Shown: positions 9,981 through 18,081 of the stretch, piece after piece
Layout of the letters: each line of letters starts with the position of its first letter
How positions within the stretch are numbered: the stretch's first letter is position 1
Assembly (NCBI GenBank): GCA_012960475.1
Contig: DUBE01000046.1
Span: 1-64,000 of the forward strand
Source of the DNA: Planctomycetota bacterium
Lineage (GTDB): Bacteria; Planctomycetota; UBA1135; GCA-002686595
DNA: 64,000 nt
Direction: 5' to 3'
The notes under the pieces: model-generated
Databases searched by the model: none
Told to the model about the DNA's origin: nothing
Seen by the model: the letters and a program-made list of their open reading frames with translations, nothing else
Position numbers and translations under genes: made by a program

Positions 9981-11506
9981 CAGGACTGGACCTCACGGTT
10001 GGTCAGAAGCTCGTGCAGGTACTTGAGCAGGCGCAGAGTGTTCCAAACACCTGCGGGTGCCGGACGTGCTTGCAAGATGTTGCGGCGCAGCCCGTCGATG
10101 TTGACCCAGTGCCCTACTCGTTCCACCGAGCTGGGCAGTCCGATCGCAATATCGATGGGGGAGTTGCCTTCTGTCGGTGCGTCAGGCAACTCACAGTCGA
10201 AGAGCAATACCCGGGCGCTTGGGGGCAGGCTGTTGAAGCCTTCCGCTTCCCCTTTGCCAAGCAGGCGGGCCACTCTCTCGCCAATGCAAAGGACTGTAGA
10301 GTGCTCGCTCGCGGTGTGCAGGATTTCCTCTGCAGTCAAGGCTTCCAGGCCCAGATCGCTCAGGCCTCGCCGGTTTGGCCCCGGGTCGCCCGTGTGCAGC
10401 ACATCGTCTGCGAGGTCGTTGGAAGCCGTGGAAACAAAAGCAACCCGGGCGCTGATTGTTTGACCCAGGGCCAAGAGTTCGCCACCTTCTTCCTGGGTCA
10501 ACCATGGGGAGGCAATGAGCAGGGGCTTGTCTCCGGTGGTCAACATGTCGCTTGCAATCTGCAGGCCATTTTCTACCGAGGTTGCATCCCAACCCCGACT
10601 GGCGCTGGGCAGCAAGGTCCCCACCAGACGGTCGGCGAGTGAGAAGGCATCCAGGGCAAAGCGCCCGGTGTCACACATCCACCAACCGTTGACGTCTTCG
10701 TCGTGGCGGGGCCGGATGCGGGTCACTTCGCCCTTGCGTAGAACCTCCACAGTGGTGGCGCAACCCCGACTGCACTCTCCGCAGGAGGAAGCGGTCTTGG
10801 TCAGGTTCCAGACCCGTGCCTTGAATCGGAAGGACTTCAGGGTCAGGGCACCTACCGGGCAGACATCCGCCAGGTTGCCCTGGTAGTTGCCGCTTAGAGG
10901 CGTATCGTTCCAGGTCTCGATGGTGGAGTGAGAGCCCCGTCCCGCCACGCAGAGCTGCGGAGTCTTGGGCACTTCATCCATGAAGCGCACGCAACGAGTG
11001 CAGAGGATGCAGCGCTCCTGGTCCAGCAAGATCACATCGCCCAGGTCCTTGCGCTTTTCGAGTTTGCGGCGCGGCTCCACCGATCGTCCTTCGCCCTGGC
11101 CCTCAGTAAAGGAATAGTCCTGCAGGGTGCACTCCCCGGCCTTGTCGCAGATCGGACAGTCGAGGGGATGATTCTTGAGCAGGAACTCAAGGCATTCCCT
11201 GCGGGCATCGTGAGCGCCCTCGGTTTCGGTGTTGACCACCATGCCGGGCATTACGGGTGTACGACAGGCCACCATCACCCGTGCGGGCATCTTGCCCTGT
11301 TGAACTTCCACCTGGCAGATGCGGCAGGAGCCCTCGGGGGTCAGGCCCGGGTGGTAGCAGTAGTGGGGCACCTCGACCCCAGCTTGGATGCAAGCCTGGA
11401 TCAGAGGTTTGTCCGTGCGCGCCTGGACCGTTTGGCCATTGACGGTGATCTCCACTCGCTCGATCGTGGATGGATCAGCGGGGGTTTGCTTTGTGAGGTC
11501 ACTCAT
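9980..11506 (-). CDS. nuoG: NADH-quinone oxidoreductase subunit G, short form
   Basis: 508 aa from MSDLTKQTPADPSTIERVEITVNG; 2Fe-2S HYCYHPGLTPEGSCRICQVEV, His/Cys cluster, SSCGECSRGC 4Fe-4S; shortened molybdopterin-like domain. Confidence 0.93.
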   Translation of the reverse strand: MSDLTKQTPADPSTIERVEITVNGQTVQARTDKPLIQACIQAGVEVPHYCYHPGLTPEGSCRICQVEVQQGKMPARVMVACRTPVMPGMVVNTETEGAHDARRECLEFLLKNHPLDCPICDKAGECTLQDYSFTEGQGEGRSVEPRRKLEKRKDLGDVILLDQERCILCTRCVRFMDEVPKTPQLCVAGRGSHSTIETWNDTPLSGNYQGNLADVCPVGALTLKSFRFKARVWNLTKTASSCGECSRGCATTVEVLRKGEVTRIRPRHDEDVNGWWMCDTGRFALDAFSLADRLVGTLLPSASRGWDATSVENGLQIASDMLTTGDKPLLIASPWLTQEEGGELLALGQTISARVAFVSTASNDLADDVLHTGDPGPNRRGLSDLGLEALTAEEILHTASEHSTVLCIGERVARLLGKGEAEGFNSLPPSARVLLFDCELPDAPTEGNSPIDIAIGLPSSVERVGHWVNIDGLRRNILQARPAPAGVWNTLRLLKYLHELLTNREVQS

Positions 11507-12819
11507 CAGACTGTTTCCATGGGCAGGGCGCGTTTCTTGGAGACCGCCGTGTGACCGCCCGCTTGCACATATTCCACCAACTCGTCGCGGAAGTTGCGGA
11601 TCACCGAATGGGTCGGGATCGCCGCCGCGTCTGCCAGAGCGCAGATTGTCTTGCCCGGTGCCATGCCGTTGGAGATGTCGCTCAACAGGTCGATGTCTTC
11701 CATGCGACCCTGGCCGTCGTGAATGCGTTGAAATACCTGGGCCAGCCACTGCGTGCCTTCTCGGCATTGGCTGCATTGACCGCAGCTCTCGTGCTCATAG
11801 AAGTCCATCAGCACCAGGGCCGAGTGCACAACGCTGGCGGTCTGATCGAGGATGATCATAGAGCCCGTGCCGAACATGGAACCCACCTCCTTGAGAGAGT
11901 CGTGGTCCATGGGAGTGTCGATGACTTCTGGTCGTAGGAACCCCGTAGACGATCCCCCGGGAATCCAGGCACGCAGGTTGTGACCGTGCCAGACGCCGCC
12001 CGCATATTCGTTCAAGATCGTGCTGGCGGGGGTGCCCAGGGCGACTTCATAGACCCCGGGTTTTTCCACATGGCCGCTGATGCAGCACAGAAAGTTGCCC
12101 GAGGACTTCTCACTGCCCATGGCTTTGAACCAGTCGGCGCCGCGCTCCAGGATGAAAGGTACATTGAAGATCGACTCAACATTGTTGACCGTGGTGGGTT
12201 GGCCCCAAAGGCCAAAGCCCGCGGGGAAGGGGGGCTTGGGCCTAGGATGGCCCCGCTTGCCTTCCAGGCTTTCCATCAGCCCGGTCTCTTCGCCGCAGAT
12301 GTAGGCCCCCGCGCCCTTGTGCATGTGGATCTCGCAGGAAAAATCCGTGCCCTGGATGTTCTTGCCGATCAGGCCAGCAGCCCGGGCTTCTTGGATCGCC
12401 TCGTCCAGTCGTCGGTAGGACAAGCGGTATTCCCCGCGTACATAGATGTAGACCCCGTGCAGGCTCATTGCCCAGGCGGCGATCAGGCAGCCTTCAAGCA
12501 AGCCGTGGGGATCGCGCTCCATCAGCACCCGGTCCTTGCAGGTCCCCGGCTCAGATTCGTCTGCGTTGACCGCCATGTAGCGCGTGCGGGAATCCCGTTC
12601 CTGGTCGGGCATGAAGCTCCACTTGAGGCCGGTGGGGAATCCCGCGCCTCCACGTCCGCGCAGGCCTGACTCCTTGACGACTTCAGTTACATCCTTGGGC
12701 GGGGTGCCCTCAGAGAGGATCTTCTTGAATGCTGCGTAGCCGCCCTGGGCTTCGTAGCCCGCCAGGGTGTGGCTGTCCCCGCGTTCTATGCGCGAGAGCA
12801 GGTAGGTCTCGTGGCTCAT
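11506..12819 (-). CDS. nuoF: NADH-quinone oxidoreductase subunit F
   Basis: Start at MSHETYLLSRIERG; GRGGAGFPTGLKW, ICGEETGLMESLEGKRGHPRPKPPFPA, SCGQCSQCREGT. Confidence 0.96.
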   Translation of the reverse strand: MSHETYLLSRIERGDSHTLAGYEAQGGYAAFKKILSEGTPPKDVTEVVKESGLRGRGGAGFPTGLKWSFMPDQERDSRTRYMAVNADESEPGTCKDRVLMERDPHGLLEGCLIAAWAMSLHGVYIYVRGEYRLSYRRLDEAIQEARAAGLIGKNIQGTDFSCEIHMHKGAGAYICGEETGLMESLEGKRGHPRPKPPFPAGFGLWGQPTTVNNVESIFNVPFILERGADWFKAMGSEKSSGNFLCCISGHVEKPGVYEVALGTPASTILNEYAGGVWHGHNLRAWIPGGSSTGFLRPEVIDTPMDHDSLKEVGSMFGTGSMIILDQTASVVHSALVLMDFYEHESCGQCSQCREGTQWLAQVFQRIHDGQGRMEDIDLLSDISNGMAPGKTICALADAAAIPTHSVIRNFRDELVEYVQAGGHTAVSKKRALPMETV

Positions 12820-13289
12820 CGGTCCAGCCCTCCTAGAATCTGCTCGGCCTTCTCGGGGCAGAGGTCCCCGTGGTAGATGCCGTCCACTACCATCATGGGT
12901 GCGTTGGCGCAGCTTCCCTGGCACTCCACGTGTTCCACATAGAAGCGTCCGTCTTCAGAGTTGGCCCCGGCCTTTGCGCCGGTCACTTGGCAGACGCGAT
13001 CAAGCAGCTCCTGTGAACCCCGCAGGTCGCAGGAGATGTTGCGGCAGACGCTGACTATGTGCTTGCCCACGGGCCTTAGGAAGAACATGGGGTAGAAGGA
13101 GGCCACACTGAAGACTTCCACTGGTTCCATTTCGAACCACTCGGCCATGGCCTCGATGATCTCTGGTGAGAGCCAGCCCCCCAGTTCTTCCTGGCAGCGG
13201 TGCAGGGCGGGAATCAGAGCCGCCCGGCGTTCGGGATAGTGACTGGCGAGTTCGGTGAACTCAGCTTTGAGCGCGTCGGTGAGTACCAT
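12816..13289 (-). CDS. nuoE: NADH-quinone oxidoreductase subunit E
   Basis: 157 aa thioredoxin-like 2Fe-2S protein; SVCRNISCDLRGS and VEHVECQGSCANAPM. Confidence 0.95.
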   Translation of the reverse strand: MVLTDALKAEFTELASHYPERRAALIPALHRCQEELGGWLSPEIIEAMAEWFEMEPVEVFSVASFYPMFFLRPVGKHIVSVCRNISCDLRGSQELLDRVCQVTGAKAGANSEDGRFYVEHVECQGSCANAPMMVVDGIYHGDLCPEKAEQILGGLDR

Positions 13290-14539
13290 CAGCGGTCAAC
13301 CTCGCCCATGACAAAGTCCAATGATCCGATGATTGCCATCACATCGGAGAGCAAGCGTCCATGTGCCAGTTGGGGAATTGCCTGCACATTCATCAGGCCG
13401 GGTGCGCGCACATGGCAGCGCAGAGGATCGCTGGTGCCATCGGAGGCGATGAAGAAGCCCAGTTCACCCTTGCTGGACTCCACGCCTCGGTATGCGCTGC
13501 CCTTTGGCAGCTGCATGTCGGTTACGACCTTGAACTGGAAGATCAACTCCTCCATGGATTCGTGCGTGCGGTTCTTGGGGGGCAGGACATAGCGGCGGTC
13601 CTGGAGCAAGAAGTCCTGGCCCTGGCTTTGCTCCAATCTGTCGAGGGCCTGCAGGGCGATCAGCACGGACTGGCGCATTTCTTCGATGCGTACCAGGTAG
13701 CGGTCATAGCAGTCCCCCTCAGAGCCAACCGGCACATCGAAATCATAGGTCTCGTATCCGCTGTAGGGTTCCGCTCTACGCAGGTCCCATTCGACTCCGG
13801 AGCCCCGCAGGTTGGGGCCCGTGAGGGACCATTCCAAGCACGCAGCAGGGCTCAAGACTCCCACGCCCCGGTTGCGTGCGTTCCAGATTGCGTTGCCCGT
13901 AAGCAGTTTTTCGAACTCGTCGATCTTGGCGGGGAAAGCGCTCAGCCACTCCTTGATGCTGCTGGCGATGTTCTCGTCCACATCCGCATAGACCCCTCCC
14001 ATGCGGACATAGCTGTTGTTCATTCGGTGGCCGCTCCAGGCGTCGAGCAGGTCATAGGCCTTCTCGCGCTCGGTGAATGTGAAGAAGAACATGGACACCG
14101 CGCCTAGATCAATGGCGGTGGTACCCAGGTAGATAAGGTGCGCCATGATGCGCGAGACCTCCATCATCAGCACCCGGATTTCCTGAGCGCGCTGGGGTAC
14201 TTCGACTTGCGCCAGGGCTTCCAGGGACAGGGCGTAGGCGGTGTTGTTCAGCAGCGGTTGCACATAGTCGAGCCGGTCTGTGTGAACCAGGAACTTGCGC
14301 CAGCCAAGGCTCTCGCAGGTTTTTTCCTTGCCCCGGTGCAGGTAGCCCACTTCCGGTTCGCAGCTGAGAATCGTCTCGCCGTCGAGTTCCACGGAGAGAC
14401 GCAAGACTCCATGGGTTGCGGGATGCTGGGGACCAACATTGATCTTCATCAATTCCCCGTGCATGGGATCGTCCGGATCAAGCGTCAGGTCGCTGGGGCT
14501 GCCAGCGACGTACTCGAGGACTTTGCTTGTGGCGCTCAT
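13289..14539 (-). CDS. nuoD: NADH-quinone oxidoreductase subunit D
   Basis: 416 aa; NVGPQHPATHGVLRLSVELDGETI, 49-kDa subunit family. Confidence 0.97.
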   Translation of the reverse strand: MSATSKVLEYVAGSPSDLTLDPDDPMHGELMKINVGPQHPATHGVLRLSVELDGETILSCEPEVGYLHRGKEKTCESLGWRKFLVHTDRLDYVQPLLNNTAYALSLEALAQVEVPQRAQEIRVLMMEVSRIMAHLIYLGTTAIDLGAVSMFFFTFTEREKAYDLLDAWSGHRMNNSYVRMGGVYADVDENIASSIKEWLSAFPAKIDEFEKLLTGNAIWNARNRGVGVLSPAACLEWSLTGPNLRGSGVEWDLRRAEPYSGYETYDFDVPVGSEGDCYDRYLVRIEEMRQSVLIALQALDRLEQSQGQDFLLQDRRYVLPPKNRTHESMEELIFQFKVVTDMQLPKGSAYRGVESSKGELGFFIASDGTSDPLRCHVRAPGLMNVQAIPQLAHGRLLSDVMAIIGSLDFVMGEVDR

Positions 14540-15063
14540 AGACCGGCTCCTTCCTGGCTGGTCTTGGCTTCAGCCCGTTGGATACGTTCCCGTTCCCATT
14601 CACGGTAGAGGCGGTCTGGTTCGATGCCCTGGTGTGGAAATTCCTTGCGCAGGGGATGGTGGCCGTAGGCTTCTGGCATCAACAGTCGGCGCAGGTTTTC
14701 GTGGCCGTCGAACCGAATGCCAAACATGTCCCAGCACTCGCGCTCCATGTAGGCCGCGCCCGGCCACAGGTCCGTGCAAGTTGGAGCGTTGGGATGGTCC
14801 CCTCGCAGGGCACAGCGCAGACGCAAGCGATCGTTGTTCTGGATCGAAAGCAGCTGATGGATCAACTCAAAGCGGGGCTCGCTTGGACTGTGGTCGATCG
14901 CAGTCACCAGGGTCACGGTTTCAAAACCGCAGTCGCGCTTCAGGACTTCGAGGGCCTCATGCAATCGTTCCAGTGCGACCGTGAGGGTCGGCATGCTATC
15001 GCGATCTTGCGTTTCCCGGACCTCGTCCCAGCCAAGGCTCAGCATGTGCTTCAGGGCAGCCAT
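14536..15063 (-). CDS. nuoC: NADH-quinone oxidoreductase subunit C
   Basis: 175 aa; ERECWDMFGIRFDGHENLRRLLMPEAYGHHPLRKEFP. Confidence 0.96.
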   Translation of the reverse strand: MAALKHMLSLGWDEVRETQDRDSMPTLTVALERLHEALEVLKRDCGFETVTLVTAIDHSPSEPRFELIHQLLSIQNNDRLRLRCALRGDHPNAPTCTDLWPGAAYMERECWDMFGIRFDGHENLRRLLMPEAYGHHPLRKEFPHQGIEPDRLYREWERERIQRAEAKTSQEGAGL

Positions 15064-15707
15064 CAGTTCTTCTCCCTGGAGCGTCCGGTGTACTGGTCCT
15101 TTCGCAGGCCGGAATCTGTCTTGTAGGTGCCCATACGGTGGGTTTCGACCATGCTGTTGGCTGGTACGTCCAGGCGACCCGTGCCCGACTCGTCGAGTTC
15201 CTGCGGGCCTTCGAGCACTCTCCGAATTGGGTTCTCGCGCTCGATCTTGCGTTGCAACTTCATGATCGCATCAATCAGGGCATCGGGGCGCGGCGGGCAG
15301 CCCGGCACATAGATGTCCACCGGCAGAATGCTGTCGACGCCCTGCACCACCGCATAGCTGTCGTACATGCCGCCGGAGGAAGAGCAGACCCCCATGGCGA
15401 TGACCCACTTGGGGTCGGGCATCTGGTCATAGATTGTGCGCGCGGCCGCGGCCATCTTCCAGGTCAGGGTTCCAGCCACGATCATCACATCGCACTGACG
15501 TGGACTGAAGCGCGCGGCTTCTGCCCCGAAACGCGCTATGTCGAACTTTGGTCCGATCATGGCCATCAGCTCGATGCCGCAACAGGAGAGTCCCAAGGGC
15601 ATGGGCCAAAGACTGTTCTTGCGGCCCCAGTTGATCAACTCGTTGACCCGGGTGGCCATGAAGCCGGACTCGTCGTCCCGTGTGGTGGCTTCTTTCAGCG
15701 ATCCCAT
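15063..15707 (-). CDS. nuoB: NADH-quinone oxidoreductase subunit B
   Basis: 214 aa; [55 protein letters not shown]. Confidence 0.97.
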   Translation of the reverse strand: MGSLKEATTRDDESGFMATRVNELINWGRKNSLWPMPLGLSCCGIELMAMIGPKFDIARFGAEAARFSPRQCDVMIVAGTLTWKMAAAARTIYDQMPDPKWVIAMGVCSSSGGMYDSYAVVQGVDSILPVDIYVPGCPPRPDALIDAIMKLQRKIERENPIRRVLEGPQELDESGTGRLDVPANSMVETHRMGTYKTDSGLRKDQYTGRSREKN

Positions 15708-16075
15708 TCCAGGCCTCCCTTACGCCAGACGAATGCTAGAGCCACCGCAAGCATGGTCACAAAGACCAGGATTTCCGTGAAGATCAAGCCTCCGGCGTCG
15801 AACTCAGGCGTATTGAAGGTGCGGGCTGCGTTGGCCCAGAGGATCAGGAAGATCCCCTCCACATCGAACAGGATGAAGAGCACGGCTGTCAGATAGAAGT
15901 GAATCGAAAGGCGCATGCGTGCGTTGCCCACAGGCTGCATGCCGCATTCGTAAGGATCCCCTTTGCCGACCACGTGGCGTTGGCGACCGACCAGTTCGCT
16001 CAGCAAGACATTGCCCACAGCGAAGGCGGCGACCAGCCCAATCAAGAGCAGGATGGGGGCGTAGTCCTGAAGCAT
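15695..16075 (-). CDS. nuoA: NADH-quinone oxidoreductase subunit A
   Basis: 126 aa; [36 protein letters not shown]. Confidence 0.96.
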   Translation of the reverse strand: MLQDYAPILLLIGLVAAFAVGNVLLSELVGRQRHVVGKGDPYECGMQPVGNARMRLSIHFYLTAVLFILFDVEGIFLILWANAARTFNTPEFDAGGLIFTEILVFVTMLAVALAFVWRKGGLEWDR

Positions 16076-16692
16076 GGTGTCGGTGGTGCCGGGGCCTTAA
16101 GCCGATGGCTGGGCCGGGCTAACTGGGGATTGCTGGTGGGGCCCGCTGGTTGGCGCAGGGGGGAGCCCGAGGGGCAGCGTCGCAGGGAAACCAGGACCGT
16201 CTGACGCTGCAGGCTTGGGGCGGATGGGCAAATATTGCGCGCAGAGTCTACTCATCAGACGCGGCTGGGCAACGGGTGGATGGGCCTAGTCTTGGATTCC
16301 TTGGATTGGGGGTTGCTCACCGATTTTCTGGAGGGTGCTCAAGCTCCCTGAGGTTGGGAGATGTGCCCTGATTGGTGTGCCGATATTGCCATGCGATTCA
16401 GGCTGCTACCTCCCCTCGAGCGTGCGCCAGCGCACATGTTCCATTGTGAAGCAGCCTGGGGGGCCCTGGGGCTGCCCCAGGGTTCTTGGGGCAGGAAATT
16501 GGATTCGAAGACCCTAGATTTACAGGGTATTTGGTAGCGCTGGCAGATCTGGGTCGTATTCACCATGAACCCGGGCATCGGACCTGTCAACCGACAGGTT
16601 CCACGCCCAGGCGTCCTCCTAAGGGGAGACGGAAGAAGAGAAGAAAAGCCATCCGATTCGCAGGGGATCGCGGAACGAGTGGCGAAGGAGGC

Positions 16693-16739
16693 GGCGGCGC
16701 CCCCCGGCAAGAAATTGCTGAAGGGGCGTCGCCCTTTTT
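16693..16739 (+). terminator. Intrinsic-terminator-like hairpin with T5 tract on the + strand
   Basis: GGCGGCGCCCC ... GGGGCGTCGCC (11-bp stem with one G-U, 19-nt loop) then CTTTTT. Also 34 nt downstream of the minus-strand cytochrome stop. Confidence 0.5.
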
Positions 16740-16766
16740 CCTGGATCGGCCTCGCTGCCGGGCACC

Positions 16767-17843
16767 TCAGCGCTCAAAAGTGCGTTCGATGAAGGTCACT
16801 GGTTTCACCATGCCGGGAGCCTTGTGGATGCCCGTGACCCGTAACTCCGTGGCGCCAAGCCCTTCAAGGGCCAGCTCAAAGTCCGCTTCCACTGGCAGGT
16901 GAGAGCGATGATTGAAGGTGTGGCTCAGGCGCGAGAGGCGCTGACCCTTGGCGTTGTAGAGGGAGAGGCGTAGAGTCAACTCGCGCCCGATCAGGCCTGG
17001 TACCCGATGTCCAGTCAGGTTGGTCACAGTGAGCAGCGCGCCGGCGTTGGTGAACTTCCCTGCCAGGTTCATAGCCTCTCTCAAAAAGGCCGGATCCCTG
17101 GAGGTCTCCAGGCGGTGGCTGCGGCCCGAACGAAGGATGCCGGGCTTGCCGCTGAGTTCGTCGTTGGCCCAGTCCCGTTTGATCGCGGGCATGTGACAAC
17201 CCACGCAGGAATCACCGAGCTCCGCCTGGCCAGAAGCCTCGAAATCCTTCGCTACGCCCAGAACAGGGCCAATGTTCACATTGTGGCAGGTTATGCAAAG
17301 AGCGTTGGATGTCTCGTGGTTGAAGAGTTCACGAGCTTCGCTCGGGTGCCCTTCATTGGCATGACCTTCGGGTCCAAGCATGGTCTTGCCGTCGGCTGCC
17401 AGATGACAGGTGGCGCAGGTGACACCCAGGTGCGCGTCGTCCTTGCGGGTGGCGGGGATCTTGGTGGGTGGCTTGCCCATAAGAGGTACGGGCGCGTGGC
17501 AACCGGTACAGCCGCGCTTGCGACGGATTTTCTTCAGAGCCCGCTTGTAGTGCGGATCGATCCAAGCAGTTGCATGGGTCGAGTGACGCCACTCTTCGGT
17601 GATGGTCTTGTGGCAGCCTGCGCAGGAGAGCCCGCTGAGGTCTTCGAGCCGGGTGGGTCGGCCATCTGAGATCAGCCGCGCCAGCCAGGAAGCGTGGGGA
17701 TCGCCGCGGGATGCTTCTGGGGGAGCAGGGTCTTGAGGCCTTGCACCCTGGTCAAGCGAATCTCCGGGAGCCTGAGCCTCGATGAAAGCGGGGCCCAAAA
17801 GCACAGCGCCCATCAACAGGGGCAACAAGCGAAGACCAACCAT
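16767..17843 (-). CDS. Secreted multiheme (five CxxCH) cytochrome c family protein
   Basis: Signal peptide from MVGLRLLPLLMGAVLLGPAFIEAQ; CAGCH, CTGCH, CATCH, CITCH, CVGCH; C-terminal TVTNLTGHRVP domain as in cytochrome c554-like proteins. Confidence 0.88.
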   Translation of the reverse strand: MVGLRLLPLLMGAVLLGPAFIEAQAPGDSLDQGARPQDPAPPEASRGDPHASWLARLISDGRPTRLEDLSGLSCAGCHKTITEEWRHSTHATAWIDPHYKRALKKIRRKRGCTGCHAPVPLMGKPPTKIPATRKDDAHLGVTCATCHLAADGKTMLGPEGHANEGHPSEARELFNHETSNALCITCHNVNIGPVLGVAKDFEASGQAELGDSCVGCHMPAIKRDWANDELSGKPGILRSGRSHRLETSRDPAFLREAMNLAGKFTNAGALLTVTNLTGHRVPGLIGRELTLRLSLYNAKGQRLSRLSHTFNHRSHLPVEADFELALEGLGATELRVTGIHKAPGMVKPVTFIERTFER

Positions 17844-17895
17844 GGTCTCATCCTGACGGTTGCCTGGCCCTGGGGACAAGTCCCTGGGTCCTTGA

Positions 17896-18081
17896 CTATT
17901 TGTCGAAGACGTTGGTTTCGCTCGGGCTGATGCGTTCTTCGACCGACTCGATAGTCAGGTCCAGGTTGGACAGATCGAGATCCGCCAGGGGCGAGGGGCT
18001 CTCTTCCTTGGTCGGGGCCTGGCTTGAGTTCTGCTCGGGAGTCTGTTCTTCGGTTTGTTCGTTCTTGCTGGTACTAGGCAT
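17896..18081 (-). CDS. 61-aa acidic peptide, candidate RiPP precursor
   Basis: MPSTSKNEQTEEQTPEQNSSQAPTKEESPSPLADLDLSNLDLTIESVEERISPSETNVFDK; start overlaps the stop of the upstream radical SAM gene by 8 nt, same strand. Confidence 0.65.
   Translation of the reverse strand: MPSTSKNEQTEEQTPEQNSSQAPTKEESPSPLADLDLSNLDLTIESVEERISPSETNVFDK

Noticed and set aside
13361-14107. 248-aa plus-strand ORF opposite nuoD
   Set aside because: Antisense to conserved nuoD; no independent coding signature.
17896-18081. PQQ- or mycofactocin-type precursor
   Set aside because: Peptide has no Tyr (nor Trp, Cys or His), so the known chemistry of those pathways is not possible.
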